From: Yersinia entomophaga
Lineage (GTDB): Bacteria; Pseudomonadota; Gammaproteobacteria; Enterobacterales; Enterobacteriaceae
Assembly: GCF_001656035.1 (NCBI RefSeq)
Contig: NZ_CP010029.1
Location: 2,589,310-2,653,309 of the forward strand
Direction of reading: 5' to 3'
Length of the DNA stretch: 64,000 bases
Shown here: piece by piece, positions 1 to 9,780 of the stretch
Layout of the letters: each line of letters starts with the position of its first letter
How positions within the stretch are numbered: the first letter of the stretch is position 1
Notes under the pieces: model-generated
The model's input: only the letters and a program-made list of their open reading frames with translations
Told to the model about the DNA's origin: nothing
The model's database searches: none
Made by a program: the position numbers and the translations under genes

Positions 1-8
1 GGGTCCCT

Positions 9-467
9 ATGAGGGATGAAAAGAGCTTAGCGCACACGCGATGGAACTGTAAATATCACATGGTTTTTGCACCGAAGTACCGAAGAAAGGTGTTCTACGG
101 GGAAAAGCGCAAAGCGATAGGCAGTATCTTAAGAAAGCTGTGCGAATGGAAAAACGTGAATATTCTGGAAGCAGAATGCTGTGTGGATCACATCCATATG
201 CTTCTGGAAATCCCGCCCAAAATGAGTGTGTCGGGTTTTATGGGATACCTGAAAGGAAAGAGCAGCCTGATGCTTTATGAGCAGTTTGGCGATTTGAAGT
301 TCAAATACCGTAACAGGGAGTGCTGGTGTCGAGGGTATTACGTTGATACGGTTGGGAAAAATACAGCCAGGATACAAGAATACATAAAGCACCAGTTGGA
401 AGAGGATAAAATGGGTGAGCAACTCTCGATCCCCTATCCGGGCAGCCCGTTTACGGGCCGTAAGTAA
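9..467 (+). CDS. tnpA: IS200-type Y1 transposase TnpA
   Basis: This single-domain HUH/Y1 transposase (152 aa, normal length for the IS200 family) cuts and joins single-stranded DNA at hairpin ends. The metal-binding HUH motif is visible as DHIH near residues 59-62. The catalytic tyrosine lies in the RGYYVDTVG segment near residue 110. The C-terminal PGSPFTGRK tail is that of IS200 and IS1541 proteins. The frame is intact, so the enzyme is probably functional. These genes are usually poorly translated because of a structured leader, which would lie at and beyond the window edge. No tnpB accessory gene is present on the right side, as expected for IS200 rather than IS605. Confidence 0.93.
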   Translation: MRDEKSLAHTRWNCKYHMVFAPKYRRKVFYGEKRKAIGSILRKLCEWKNVNILEAECCVDHIHMLLEIPPKMSVSGFMGYLKGKSSLMLYEQFGDLKFKYRNRECWCRGYYVDTVGKNTARIQEYIKHQLEEDKMGEQLSIPYPGSPFTGRK

Positions 468-547
468 TCCATAAATGCAAATGTCAGATCGCGATGCGCC
501 TGTTAGGGCGCGGCTGGCAACAGAGCCTTATAGGCGCATATGAAAAA

Positions 548-566
548 CCTCCGGCTATGCCGGAGG
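548..566 (+). repeat. IS right-end hairpin
   Basis: A perfect 8-bp stem (CCTCCGGC / GCCGGAGG) closes a 3-base loop and is followed by an AT-rich run. In IS200-family elements such a hairpin near each end is what the transposase recognises. It may also terminate transcription leaving the transposase gene. Confidence 0.75.
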
Positions 567-611
567 ATATTTATTTATATCCATCGGTTCTTTAGATGCA
601 AAGCTAGCGGG

Positions 612-1805
612 CTATTTGCTCGCCAGCGCCTGTGCGCACGCCCAGGCGGAGCTCCATGCCCACTGGAAGTTGTAGCCGCCCAGCCAACCGGTCACGTCCA
701 CCACTTCTCCGATAAAATACAGCCCCGGAACTTTATGAGCTTCCATAGTTTTGGAAGACAGCTCCTGCGTATCTACACCGCCGATGGTAACTTCTGCGGT
801 GCGGTAGCCCTCAGTACCATTAGGTTGCACCCGCCATTCTTGCAACGTCACCGCCAGCGCTGCCTGCTGAGGCACATTAAGCTGTTTTAAGGTGACGTCA
901 GGTATCTGACCTAACAGCTGTAAGCACTCCACCAAACGTTTCGGAAGCAGCTGCGCCAGCGTGTTCTTCAAACTTTGATTCGGATGTGCCTGGCGCTCGC
1001 TATTCAGGAAAGCGTCCAAATCGGTATCAGGAAGTAAGTTAATGCTCACATATTCGCCAGGCTGCCAATAGCTGGAAAGCTGAAGAATGGCCGGGCCAGA
1101 CAGGCCGCGATGAGTAAACAAAATACTTTCGCGGAAACTGACGCCGTTTTCTGCCGTCACTACCGCGGGCACTGAAACGCCGGAGAGAGTTTGTAGATGC
1201 TCCAGCAGAGGTTTATGCAGTGTAAAAGGCACCAACGCGGCGCGGGTCGGCAAAACCTTCAGGCCAAACTGTTCGGCGATTTTATAACCGAAAGGCGTCG
1301 CGCCCAGCCCCGGCATCGACAAGCCACCGGAAGCGATAACCAGTGAGGAAGTGCTCACTTTATGTTCATTTATCTGTAATTCAAAGCCCGCGTCGATTTT
1401 CTCGACCGCCAGAATCTCGCTGCGTAAACGGATAGTTACCTGACCTGATTCGCACTCTTTCAGCAACAGTTCCACCACTTGCTGCGCGGAATCATCACAA
1501 AACAGCTGACCGAGGGTTTTCTCGTGATAGGCAATACCGTGTCGATTGATCAGATCAATGAAATCCCATTGGGTATAACGCGCCAGCGCAGATTTACAGA
1601 AATGAGGGTTTTGCGAAAGATAAGCCGCAGGTTCCGCGTAGAGATTGGTGAAATTACAGCGCCCGCCGCCAGACATCAGGATTTTACGCCCAGCCTTTTT
1701 GCCGTTATCCACCAGCAATACCCGACGCCCTAATTGCCCTGCCTGAGCCGCGCAAAATAGCCCTGCGGCACCCGCGCCCACCACCACTACGTCAAACTGT
1801 TCCAC
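612..1805 (-). CDS. yhiN: NAD(P)/FAD-dependent oxidoreductase, YhiN/BaiN/RdsA family
   Basis: A 397-residue flavoprotein of the HI0933/YhiN family. An N-terminal Rossmann dinucleotide-binding motif (VVGAGAAGLFCA, residues 8-19) is followed by the family GRKILMSGGGRCNFTN block (about residues 39-54). A C-terminal GEVVDVTGWLGGYNFQWAWSS-type stretch (within about residues 365-387) closes the FAD site. The physiological substrate is not settled for the enterobacterial proteins, so only the flavoprotein role is safe. The gene is divergent from pitA and convergent with the IS element, as in the E. coli yhiN-pitA-uspB-uspA order. Length and start agree with the family. Confidence 0.9.
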   Translation of the reverse strand: MEQFDVVVVGAGAAGLFCAAQAGQLGRRVLLVDNGKKAGRKILMSGGGRCNFTNLYAEPAAYLSQNPHFCKSALARYTQWDFIDLINRHGIAYHEKTLGQLFCDDSAQQVVELLLKECESGQVTIRLRSEILAVEKIDAGFELQINEHKVSTSSLVIASGGLSMPGLGATPFGYKIAEQFGLKVLPTRAALVPFTLHKPLLEHLQTLSGVSVPAVVTAENGVSFRESILFTHRGLSGPAILQLSSYWQPGEYVSINLLPDTDLDAFLNSERQAHPNQSLKNTLAQLLPKRLVECLQLLGQIPDVTLKQLNVPQQAALAVTLQEWRVQPNGTEGYRTAEVTIGGVDTQELSSKTMEAHKVPGLYFIGEVVDVTGWLGGYNFQWAWSSAWACAQALASK

Positions 1806-2117
1806 TTTCGGCCTCTCTCTGTAAAATCATTATCGCCGCAAAATTGCTCATATTTCGCAATTTTACCGCAGTGTTCACCACAAATAACCGAATAATCAGC
1901 GGCGGAGGATTGTAAGGCCCTAACAGAAAGATCGCTATAGTAAGAAAATGTTAGATTCAGTAAATCAGAGTAACTTGCTGATATCTCATGGTTATGTTCA
2001 TGGTTATGATGCATCTATCCACATTTATATCAAAGAAAGGTCATTTTTTCCTTTTCCCCAACCCCTATTGTCACCGATAATGCGCCGCGTTCATGTCCAC
2101 AAACTGGCGTAACGCTT
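1806..2117. other. yhiN-pitA intergenic region
   Basis: These 312 bases separate two divergent genes and must hold both promoters. I see no convincing paired -35/-10 elements, operator palindrome or small gene. A 75-codon histidine-rich frame on the minus strand overlaps the yhiN start and has no protein-like features. Confidence 0.5.
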
Positions 2118-3614
2118 ATGCTACATCTTTTCGCTGGCCTGGATTTCCATACCGGCCTTATGTTAGTTCTTGCTCTTTTGTTCGTGCTGTTTTACGAAGC
2201 CATCAATGGTTTTCATGATACAGCCAATGCGGTTGCTACCGTAATTTACACCCGTGCCATGCGTTCACAGATCGCTGTGGTTATGGCGGGGGTATTCAAC
2301 TTTCTTGGCGTGATGCTGGGCGGTTTGAGCGTGGCCTATGCCATCGTTCATTTATTGCCTACAGATCTCCTGTTGAATGTCAGTTCGGCTCATGGGTTGG
2401 CGATGGTCTTCTCCATGTTGTTGGCGGCGATCATCTGGAATCTGGGAACCTGGTACTTCGGTATTCCTGCTTCCAGCTCACATACGCTGATTGGTGCCAT
2501 CATTGGGATCGGCCTAACCAACGCGGTGATGACTAGTACATCCGTGGTGGATGCACTGAATATTCCAAAGATGATACAAATCTTCCTATCACTGATTTTG
2601 TCGCCGTTAGTGGGCTTAATTATTGCTGGGTTGATGGTATTCCTGCTGCGTCGTTACTGGAGCGGAACCAAAAAGCGAGCTCGTATTCACTTAACGCCTG
2701 CTGAGCGTGAAAAGAAAGATGGTAAACGCAAACCACCGTTCTGGACCCGTACAGCTCTGATTTTATCGGCTATCGGCGTGAGTTTCTCTCACGGCGCTAA
2801 CGATGGTCAGAAAGGTATCGGCCTGATTATGTTGGTGTTGATTGGCGTCGCACCGGCTGGTTTTGTCGTTAATATGAGCGCGACTGGTTACGATATTGCC
2901 CGTACGCGGGATGCCGTAACTCATTTGCAGCAATATTATCAGCAACACAGTGAAGCCTTGCCGCACGCTATCGCGTTGAAGCCTTTGGTCCCCGCACCAG
3001 AGACTCTGCCTGATACACCGGCGCAGTTCCATTGTGACAGCTCTCGCGCCATGATTGCTATCGACCATGCGCAGGCACTGTTGGCTAACCTGCAAAGCTA
3101 CGACGACCTGACTGTGGAGCAACGCAGCCATATGCGTCGCTTGCTGATGTGTGTCGCCGAAACGGCTGGCACGGTTGCCAAGTTACCGGAAACCAGTTCT
3201 GCGGACAGGCGTTTCCTGAACAACCTGCGTAAAGATTTGCTGGAAACCGTGGAATACGCACCTACCTGGATTATCGTTGCAGTAGCTTTGGCGCTCTCTC
3301 TGGGCACTATGGTTGGCTGGAAACGTGTTGCAGTGACCATTGGTGAGAAGATTGGTAAGAAAGGAATGACCTACGCGCAAGGGGTTTCGGCCCAGATGAC
3401 CGCGGCGGTATCTATCGGTATTGCCAGCTACACCGGTATGCCGGTTTCCACGACCCAGGTTCTCTCCTCAGCCGTTGCCGGTACTATGCTGGTCGATGGC
3501 GGTGGCGTACAGGGTAAAACCATTAAGAGCATCATGCTGGCCTGGATTCTTACTCTGCCAGTATCGATTCTTCTTTCCGGTTCACTGTACTGGATAGCGT
3601 TGAAATTCATCTAA
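2118..3614 (+). CDS. pitA: Low-affinity inorganic phosphate transporter PitA
   Basis: An inner-membrane metal-phosphate/proton symporter of the PiT family (498 aa; E. coli PitA is 499). The two inverted PiT signature regions are present: [17 protein letters not shown] near residue 31 and [13 protein letters not shown] near residue 224. A hydrophilic cytoplasmic insert of about 120 residues follows the second signature. The C-terminal half repeats the fold with [22 protein letters not shown]. It imports phosphate together with divalent metal ions. The gene is transcribed alone, with a strong terminator-like hairpin after it and uspB coming from the other side. Confidence 0.97.
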   Translation: MLHLFAGLDFHTGLMLVLALLFVLFYEAINGFHDTANAVATVIYTRAMRSQIAVVMAGVFNFLGVMLGGLSVAYAIVHLLPTDLLLNVSSAHGLAMVFSMLLAAIIWNLGTWYFGIPASSSHTLIGAIIGIGLTNAVMTSTSVVDALNIPKMIQIFLSLILSPLVGLIIAGLMVFLLRRYWSGTKKRARIHLTPAEREKKDGKRKPPFWTRTALILSAIGVSFSHGANDGQKGIGLIMLVLIGVAPAGFVVNMSATGYDIARTRDAVTHLQQYYQQHSEALPHAIALKPLVPAPETLPDTPAQFHCDSSRAMIAIDHAQALLANLQSYDDLTVEQRSHMRRLLMCVAETAGTVAKLPETSSADRRFLNNLRKDLLETVEYAPTWIIVAVALALSLGTMVGWKRVAVTIGEKIGKKGMTYAQGVSAQMTAAVSIGIASYTGMPVSTTQVLSSAVAGTMLVDGGGVQGKTIKSIMLAWILTLPVSILLSGSLYWIALKFI

Positions 3615-3645
3615 GCCTGGCTGGATGACTCCACGTTACCGCAAA

Positions 3646-3681
3646 TAAAAAGGCGGCCTCATCATCGGGGTCGCCTTTTTT
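3646..3681. terminator. Bidirectional terminator between pitA and uspB
   Basis: An A-rich left arm (AAAAAGGCG) and a right arm CGCC followed by six T residues form a hairpin between the convergent pitA and uspB stops. A-tract and T-tract flank it on both sides, so it should work in both directions. Confidence 0.8.
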
Positions 3682-3705
3682 AGTTGGCTATCATCAAAAA
3701 TCATC

Positions 3706-4041
3706 TCAGTACCATAGAGCCAGCGCCATCAAGCTGACAACGACCAAGCCGCACAGGGCGCTGGTGAGAATGAACTGGCCGCGCAGTCTTTCACAGCGAC
3801 GGATAAATTCCGGATCGTGGTGGTCGGTATAACGCTGGGCGTAGATATAACGCACTAGCCGAATTTGTTTACTGGGTTGTCCGTGAGAGGTGAAAAAACC
3901 GCCCCCATCCACATATTGATACAGCAATGGATCACAGCCGCGTAACACCACTAATAGCGCACGTAGAGACGAATAATAACGCGCCATATTCACCACGCAC
4001 ACCACACATAAAGCCCAGAAAAGCGCGACGGTACTGATCAT
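3706..4041 (-). CDS. uspB: Universal stress protein B
   Basis: A small inner-membrane protein of 111 residues, the same length as E. coli UspB, with a hydrophobic segment at each end (about residues 2-20 and 90-110). I chose the ATG at 4041 because GGAGGGGG lies directly upstream and the protein then begins [14 protein letters not shown], as in E. coli. A longer frame begins at 4077 but adds 12 unrelated residues. UspB is known from E. coli as a sigma-S dependent stationary-phase protein needed for ethanol tolerance. It is divergent from uspA across a 638-bp region, the conserved enterobacterial arrangement. Confidence 0.93.
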   Translation of the reverse strand: MISTVALFWALCVVCVVNMARYYSSLRALLVVLRGCDPLLYQYVDGGGFFTSHGQPSKQIRLVRYIYAQRYTDHHDPEFIRRCERLRGQFILTSALCGLVVVSLMALALWY

Positions 4042-4679
4042 GATTCCCCCTCCAGCGATATTTCGCGTTAACGACACCTTTGATTCGCCGTTACGCCATC
4101 GCCCGCTCTAGCCATTACAACCATCCCCGAGGCGCAGAAACATGCCTCTCCATCACCTTTTTTATATATGAGCCGACGCTACCGCTAAAATTTTGCCTAA
4201 CCCATTTACCAGTGTAGGAAATGAAATCAGAAATAGCCTGATAATCTCTGATTTATCCGGTCACATTTTGTACGCAACTGATGCTTTTAGGCGCAAATTT
4301 CAGTGAAAAACCGCCAGAAACAGCTCAAAATAGTTAGTCTCTCTTAACTTAAATGCAGAGATAAAAGCTAGCGAACCGGCGTTTTTGATCAATACTCACT
4401 GCTTTATCAGTACTATAATTATGGATATAGCGAGCCAAATGATTACCGGATAAACGGCCAAATATTTGACAACAGCGGTCTGAGCAATAGGATTAAGCCG
4501 TCTATTGGTGTAAAACAGTGACTTAAGCTTTAACGCGTACAATTAAAAGCCTGCGTTGTGATCGGTGAAACACTTCGCTTATGGATCATAGTGATAGTAT
4601 CTAGACATAGCCTTAGCGCCCGTTCAGTTACCTGAATGATTGCTTACCCATTAATTAGCATTATGGAAGGAGTTTACTT
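4042..4679. promoter_or_regulatory. uspB-uspA divergent regulatory region
   Basis: This long 638-bp gap holds no credible gene on either strand. It must carry the promoters of uspB (minus) and uspA (plus). It is AT-rich, especially at 4230-4560. I cannot assign individual -35/-10 boxes or regulator sites with confidence. A good ribosome-binding site (AAGGAG, about 4665-4670) precedes uspA. Confidence 0.5.
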
Positions 4680-5117
4680 ATGGCTTACAAACACATTCTG
4701 ATTGCGGTAGACCTGTCTCCGGAAAGCAAGGTGTTGGTTGAAAAAGCGGTCTCCATGGCCAAACCATACAATGCCAAAGTGTCCCTGATCCATGTGGATG
4801 TTAACTATTCGGATCTCTATACCGGCCTGATCGACGTTAATTTGGGCGACATGCAGAAACGTATTTCTGAAGAAACCCACAGCGCGCTGACCGAGCTATC
4901 CCAAAATGCAGGTTATCCAATCACTGAAACCTTAAGCGGTAGCGGCGATTTGGGCCAGGTTCTGGTTGATGCGATTAAAAAATACGATATCGATCTGGTG
5001 CTGTGTGGTCACCATCAAGACTTCTGGAGCAAGCTGATGTCCTCTGCTCGCCAGCTGATTAATACCGTTCACGTCGACATGTTGATCGTTCCGTTGAAAG
5101 ACGAAGATGACGAATAA
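4680..5117 (+). CDS. uspA: Universal stress protein A
   Basis: A cytoplasmic UspA-class protein of 145 residues (E. coli 144). It starts [16 protein letters not shown] with the typical first beta strand. The C-terminal part carries [24 protein letters not shown] in the position of the nucleotide-loop region. As in E. coli UspA, this segment lacks the canonical ATP-binding GxxGxxxxxxxxS pattern, so ATP binding is not expected. Synthesis of UspA rises on growth arrest and many stresses in related bacteria. AAGGAG lies upstream at a normal distance and a perfect hairpin terminator follows, so the gene is monocistronic. Confidence 0.97.
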   Translation: MAYKHILIAVDLSPESKVLVEKAVSMAKPYNAKVSLIHVDVNYSDLYTGLIDVNLGDMQKRISEETHSALTELSQNAGYPITETLSGSGDLGQVLVDAIKKYDIDLVLCGHHQDFWSKLMSSARQLINTVHVDMLIVPLKDEDDE

Positions 5118-5147
5118 TAAACCACGATTGAATTAATATACATTTAG

Positions 5148-5169
5148 AACGCCTGCCTATGCAGGCGTT
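5148..5169 (+). terminator. uspA terminator
   Basis: A perfect 9-bp stem AACGCCTGC / GCAGGCGTT closes a 4-base loop and ends in a short T run, 30 bases after the uspA stop. Confidence 0.85.
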
Positions 5170-5369
5170 TATCATTATATAACCCCAAATCCCTTTGTCC
5201 CCCGCCCTAATAACTTCGTTATATTTCAGTGAGAAAACCCTTGCGGTATGATTATAAAGCGGTGATATAGTCAAGAAAGACACAACATCGCCCTCTCACT
5301 ATTTCGCCATACTCATTCCAATAAGAAATCGTTAGCGGGGATCTACCATGTACAAAGGAATCTTTTTTG

Positions 5370-6713
5370 ATGAATGATTTAGCCTCTCTGGAGTCGTTTC
5401 TAGAATCTTTACAACAACGTGATGCCCACCAGCCGGAATTCCTTCAGGCAGTCCGTGAAGTTTTCACCTCCCTATGGCCATTCCTGGAACAGAATCCGCG
5501 CTATCGCGAGCAAAGTCTGCTGGAGCGTCTGGTTGAACCTGAGCGAGTCATCCAGTTCCGCGTATCGTGGGTTGATGATAAAGGTCAGGTACAGGTTAAC
5601 CGCGCGTGGCGGGTGCAGTTCAGCTCCGCAATCGGCCCTTACAAAGGCGGGATGCGCTTCCATCCATCGGTAAATCTTTCGATTCTGAAATTCCTCGGCT
5701 TTGAGCAAACTTTCAAAAATGCTCTCACCACCCTGCCAATGGGTGGCGGAAAAGGTGGATCCGACTTCAACCCTAAAGGGAAAAGTCAGGCTGAAGTCAT
5801 GCGTTTCTGTCAGGCATTGATGACCGAACTCTATCGTCATCTTGGCCCAGACACCGACGTGCCAGCCGGTGATATCGGCGTTGGCAGTCGTGAAGTTGGA
5901 TTTATGACCGGCATGATGAAAAAGCTGTCCAACAACACCGCCTGCGTGTTCACTGGCAAAGGTTTGTCCTTCGGTGGCAGTCTGATTCGCCCAGAAGCTA
6001 CCGGCTACGGTCTGGTTTATTTCACCGACGCTATGTTGAAACGCCACGGTTTGGGATTTGAAGGCATGAAAGTGGCAGTATCCGGCGCGGGTAACGTAGC
6101 GCAGTATACCATTGAGAAAGCAATGGAATTGGGCGCGCGCGTGATTACCGTTTCCGATTCTGGCGGCACTCTGGTAGATGAGGCTGGCTTTACGCCAGAA
6201 AAACTGGCCCACCTGTCTGAAATCAAAAACCAACGTTATGGCCGCGTGGAAGATTATGCCCGCGAGCGCAATCTGACCTATCTGACGGGTGAGCAGCCTT
6301 GGAACGTGCCGGTAGACATTGCTCTGCCTTGCGCGACCCAAAATGAATTGGATCTGCCCGCCGCTCGTCAGCTTATCGCCAACGGTGTGAAAGCCGTCGC
6401 GGAAGGCGCAAATATGCCAACGACCATTCAGGCCACTGATGCTTTTATCGAAGCTGGCGTGCTGTTTGCTCCGGGTAAGGCTGCCAATGCCGGCGGCGTT
6501 GCCACATCGGGTTTGGAAATGGCGCAGAATGCGGCACGCCTGAGCTGGAAATCAGAGAAAGTGGATGTGCGTTTACGTCACATCATGCTGGATATTCACC
6601 AGTCTTGCGTGGAATTCGGCGGAGAAGGAAAACAAACGCAATACGTTCACGGTGCCAATATCGCAGGCTTTGTAAAAGTTGCTGATGCCATGCTGGCGCA
6701 GGGCGTGCTTTAA
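5370..6713 (+). CDS. gdhA: NADP-specific glutamate dehydrogenase
   Basis: This cytoplasmic enzyme makes glutamate from 2-oxoglutarate, ammonia and NADPH. The protein is 447 residues from the ATG at 5370, exactly the E. coli length. A TTG one codon earlier (5367) is an unlikely alternative. Family features: the substrate lysine region KGGMRFHPS and PMGGGKGGSDFNPKGKS (about residues 92-140), PAGDIGVGSREVGFM, and the coenzyme-binding motif SGAGNVAQY (about residue 236). The C-terminal helix region around GGVATSGLEMAQN is intact. In E. coli gdhA is elsewhere on the chromosome; here it takes the position between uspA and rsmJ. Confidence 0.97.
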   Translation: MNDLASLESFLESLQQRDAHQPEFLQAVREVFTSLWPFLEQNPRYREQSLLERLVEPERVIQFRVSWVDDKGQVQVNRAWRVQFSSAIGPYKGGMRFHPSVNLSILKFLGFEQTFKNALTTLPMGGGKGGSDFNPKGKSQAEVMRFCQALMTELYRHLGPDTDVPAGDIGVGSREVGFMTGMMKKLSNNTACVFTGKGLSFGGSLIRPEATGYGLVYFTDAMLKRHGLGFEGMKVAVSGAGNVAQYTIEKAMELGARVITVSDSGGTLVDEAGFTPEKLAHLSEIKNQRYGRVEDYARERNLTYLTGEQPWNVPVDIALPCATQNELDLPAARQLIANGVKAVAEGANMPTTIQATDAFIEAGVLFAPGKAANAGGVATSGLEMAQNAARLSWKSEKVDVRLRHIMLDIHQSCVEFGGEGKQTQYVHGANIAGFVKVADAMLAQGVL

Positions 6714-6732
6714 GTTAAGGTCGGATAATAAA

Positions 6733-6767
6733 CCCCATTCTGGCAAAAACGTCGCGCTGGAATGGGG
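6733..6767. terminator. gdhA / rsmJ convergent terminator
   Basis: An 8-bp perfect stem CCCCATTC / GAATGGGG with a 19-base loop lies between the convergent gdhA and rsmJ stops. The T tract is short on the plus side (AGTTTAG). Confidence 0.55.
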
Positions 6768-6797
6768 AGTTTAGACAACGAATTTAAACGATATCGC

Positions 6798-7541
6798 CTA
6801 AGGCAAATACAGATCGAAACGGTGACTTTTGGTCGTAATGGCGGCCTGAGCGGGCACGCCAGCCAAAGGTTCAGCGTAGTCAGGCCGCTTCACTACCACT
6901 CTTTTGGTGGCCAGTGCGCGCGCCGGGGCCAATAGTCCATCAGCATCCTCATCCGCGCCAACCAATGACTGAAACACTCGCATTTCTTTCTTCACCAACG
7001 CGCTTTTCTGCCGGTGCGGATACATAGGATCGAGATAAACCACTTCTGGACGCGGATCGAGATCGGCCAACGCCGTTAGGCTGGAAGCATGTAGCAAAGT
7101 CATACGTTCCTGTAACCAGCCACCGATTTCAGGGTCCTGATAACCCCGCCGCAGGCCATCATCCAGCAACGCAGCCACTACCGGGTTCCGCTCCAGCATC
7201 CGGACTTTGCAGCCCAAAGCCGCCAAAACAAAAGCGTCGCGCCCCAAACCGGCGGTTGCGTCTACCACGTTCGGCAAATAGCCTTTTTTGATACCAACGG
7301 CTTTCGCCACCGCCTCACCGCGTCCGCCGCCAAACCGACGGCGATGAGCCAGAGTACCGGAAACAAAATCGACAAAAATCCCGCCGAGCTTGGGTTCATC
7401 CAACTTACGCAGCTCCAATTGCGTTGGCGTTAACACCAGCGCCATCGTCGCCTGCTCGTCAGAAATCAAACCCCAGCGTTCAGCCAGAATAGATAAGGTG
7501 CCGGGATCGGCACCTTCTTCACAAATTAAACGAATACTCAC
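6798..7541 (-). CDS. rsmJ: 16S rRNA (guanine1516-N2)-methyltransferase
   Basis: An S-adenosylmethionine-dependent enzyme that makes m2G1516 in 16S rRNA (formerly YhiQ). The 247 residues include the SAM motif [16 protein letters not shown] (about residue 96) and the catalytic-type motif [13 protein letters not shown] (about residue 170). The start is GTG at 7541, giving [12 protein letters not shown]. It follows prlC by 21 bases on the same strand, so the two are co-transcribed, as in E. coli. Confidence 0.95.
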   Translation of the reverse strand: MSIRLICEEGADPGTLSILAERWGLISDEQATMALVLTPTQLELRKLDEPKLGGIFVDFVSGTLAHRRRFGGGRGEAVAKAVGIKKGYLPNVVDATAGLGRDAFVLAALGCKVRMLERNPVVAALLDDGLRRGYQDPEIGGWLQERMTLLHASSLTALADLDPRPEVVYLDPMYPHRQKSALVKKEMRVFQSLVGADEDADGLLAPARALATKRVVVKRPDYAEPLAGVPAQAAITTKSHRFDLYLP

Positions 7542-7562
7542 GCGGGATAATGCCCTTCAGAC

Positions 7563-9605
7563 TTAACCTTTAATACCGTAGTGGCGCAGCATAGCATCCA
7601 ACTGCGGCTCGCGCCCACGGAAGCGTTTGAACAACGTCATCGGCTCCTCGGAACCACCGCGAGATAAAATATTGTCGAGGAAAGATTGGCCTGTTTCAGC
7701 GTTGAAAATGCCCTCTTCTTCAAAGCGGGAGAACGCATCCGCCGACAGCACTTCTGCCCACAGATAGCTGTAATAACCCGCCGCATAACCACCGGCAAAA
7801 ATATGGCTGAAAGCATGGGGGAATCTACCCCAGCTTGGTGATGGCACTACGGCAACCTGTTTTTTCACTTCCTGTAAGGTTGACAGAATCTGCGCACCTT
7901 TAGCCGGATCAAACTCGAAATGCATACGGAAATCAAACAGTCCGAATTCGAGCTGACGCAGGATAAACAGCGCCGCCTGATAGTTTTTCGCCGCCAGCAT
8001 CTTATCCAGCATTTCCTGCGGCAAAGGCTCATTGGTTTGATAATGGCCAGAGATAAACGCCAGCGCCTCCGGCTCCCAGCACCAGTTTTCCATAAACTGG
8101 CTCGGCAGCTCGACCGCATCCCAAGGCACACCGCTGATGCCGGAAACACCGGCGGTATCAATTTGGGTCAGCATATGGTGCAAACCGTGGCCAAATTCAT
8201 GGAATAGAGTCGTGACTTCATTATGGGTAAACAGCGCCGGTTTATCACCGACCGGGCCATTGAAGTTGCACACCAGATAAGCCACCGGCTTTTGCAGCTC
8301 ACCGTTAGCCAGACGCAGACTGTCGATACAATCGCCCATCCACGCACCGCCGCGTTTGTGTTCGCGAGCGTACAAGTCCAGATAGAAGCTGCCGCGCAGC
8401 TCGCCCTGAGCATCAAACAGATCGAAGAAACGCACGTCCGGATGCCAAGTATCCACGCCCTGCCGCTCTTTGGCGGTAATACCGTAAATGCGTTTCACGA
8501 CCTCGAACAGACCTTCTACCACGCGCTGTTCCGGGAAGTAAGGGCGCAGTTGCTCGTCGCTGATGGAGAATAAATGCTGCTTTTGTTTCTCGGAATAGTA
8601 AGGAATATCCCACGCCGCTAACTCGCTGACACCGAAGTGTTGTTTGGCAAAAGCACGCAGCTGCGCCAGCTCTTCTTCTGCCTGCGGACGTGCACGTTTG
8701 GCCAGATCATTCAGAAAATTCAGCACTTGCTGCGGATCTTCAGCCATTTTGGTCGCCAATGAATGATCGGCATAGCTTTCAAATCCTAATAACTGAGCCA
8801 GTTCGTGGCGCAGAGTCAGGATTTCAGCCATGATTTCGCTGTTATCCCACTTACCGGCGTTCGGCCCCTGATCGGAGGCCCGGGTTGCAAACGCGCGATA
8901 CATTTCTTCACGCAGCGCGGCGTTATCCGCGTAAGTCATCACCGGTAGATAGCTCGGCATATCCAACGTCAGCAGCCAGCCATCCAGCTCTTTGGCTTCG
9001 GCCATCGCGCGAGCGGCGGCCAGAGCGCTTTCCGGCAAACCAGCCAGCTCTTTCTCATCGGTAATCAGTTTGGTCCAGCCCATAGTGGCATCCAGCACAT
9101 TATTGCTGTAGGTCGAACCCAGCTCGGACAGACGCGCCACGATTTCACCGTAACGTTTTTGCTGCTCTTCCGGTAAACCAATACCGGACAATTGGAAATC
9201 ACGCAGCGCATTCTCCACCGCTTTACGCTGCGGCGGAGTCAATTCGGCAAAGCCGGGGCCTTCTTTCAGGCTGACGTAAGCCTGATATAAACCTTTATGC
9301 TGGCCAACCCAGGTGCCGTATTCAGACAGCAGCGGCAGGCTTTGCTCGTAGGCGGTACGCAATTCCGGGCTATTTTTTACCGCGTTTAAATGGCCGACAG
9401 GCGACCAGATGCGAGAGAGACGGCCGTCGGATTCTGCCAGCGGCTGGCACAGATTATCCCAGGTGAAAGGACCCGGTTGGGCCACAACCCGCTCCACCGA
9501 TTGACGACATTCATCTAAAGCGGATTGCACCGCAGGCACGATATCTTCAGGGCGGATAGCCGAAAACGGCGGCAAGGAGAACGGAGTCAACAGCGGATTT
9601 GTCAT
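7563..9605 (-). CDS. prlC: Oligopeptidase A
   Basis: A cytoplasmic M3-family zinc metallopeptidase (680 aa, the E. coli length) that degrades oligopeptides, including cleaved signal peptides and prophage-type precursors in E. coli. The zinc site HEFGHGLHH (about residue 470) supplies two histidines and the catalytic glutamate. The downstream glutamate lies in the WDAVELPSQFMENW segment. The N-terminal half is the long helical domain typical of M3A enzymes. prlC (opdA) heads a two-gene operon with rsmJ. In E. coli the gene is heat-shock controlled; I do not see a clear sigma-32 promoter here. Confidence 0.97.
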   Translation of the reverse strand: MTNPLLTPFSLPPFSAIRPEDIVPAVQSALDECRQSVERVVAQPGPFTWDNLCQPLAESDGRLSRIWSPVGHLNAVKNSPELRTAYEQSLPLLSEYGTWVGQHKGLYQAYVSLKEGPGFAELTPPQRKAVENALRDFQLSGIGLPEEQQKRYGEIVARLSELGSTYSNNVLDATMGWTKLITDEKELAGLPESALAAARAMAEAKELDGWLLTLDMPSYLPVMTYADNAALREEMYRAFATRASDQGPNAGKWDNSEIMAEILTLRHELAQLLGFESYADHSLATKMAEDPQQVLNFLNDLAKRARPQAEEELAQLRAFAKQHFGVSELAAWDIPYYSEKQKQHLFSISDEQLRPYFPEQRVVEGLFEVVKRIYGITAKERQGVDTWHPDVRFFDLFDAQGELRGSFYLDLYAREHKRGGAWMGDCIDSLRLANGELQKPVAYLVCNFNGPVGDKPALFTHNEVTTLFHEFGHGLHHMLTQIDTAGVSGISGVPWDAVELPSQFMENWCWEPEALAFISGHYQTNEPLPQEMLDKMLAAKNYQAALFILRQLEFGLFDFRMHFEFDPAKGAQILSTLQEVKKQVAVVPSPSWGRFPHAFSHIFAGGYAAGYYSYLWAEVLSADAFSRFEEEGIFNAETGQSFLDNILSRGGSEEPMTLFKRFRGREPQLDAMLRHYGIKG

Positions 9606-9780
9606 AGGGTGTCCTGATTATAGTTGTCGTCCTGACGATGGTTTACTCATGATTTTCCTACCGTCAGATGATAAATGCGGATGAACATTTAACATGAGGT
9701 CTGTCGCGCGGAAAATCAATGGCTGGCGGCATCATTCCCTTTGATAGATAATGCTGCCTAAGCCGCAGGAGAAGCCGCAA

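Larger units (their letters stand above)
1..583 (+). mobile_element. IS200/IS605-family element (IS1541-like), right part
   Basis: The element holds a 152-residue Y1 HUH transposase gene followed by about 115 bases of non-coding end sequence with the perfect hairpin usual for the right end of IS200-type elements (548-566). Such elements have no terminal inverted repeats and make no target duplication, so the outer limit cannot be read from symmetry. I place it just after the hairpin and its AT-rich tail. The left end lies outside the window. It sits directly beside the convergent end of rdsA/yhiN, in intergenic sequence, and interrupts no gene that I can see. The match to IS1541, the Yersinia member of the group, is from memory of the protein. 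Confidence 0.85.

Noticed and set aside
1787..2014. Minus-strand 75-codon frame beginning with a His-rich stretch
   Set aside because: It overlaps the yhiN start, the His-rich beginning comes from a simple repeat of ATG/GTT-like bases, and there is no ribosome-binding site.
5472..6341. Long minus-strand frame of 289 codons inside gdhA
   Set aside because: It is the antisense shadow of a perfectly conserved gdhA gene and has no recognisable protein features.
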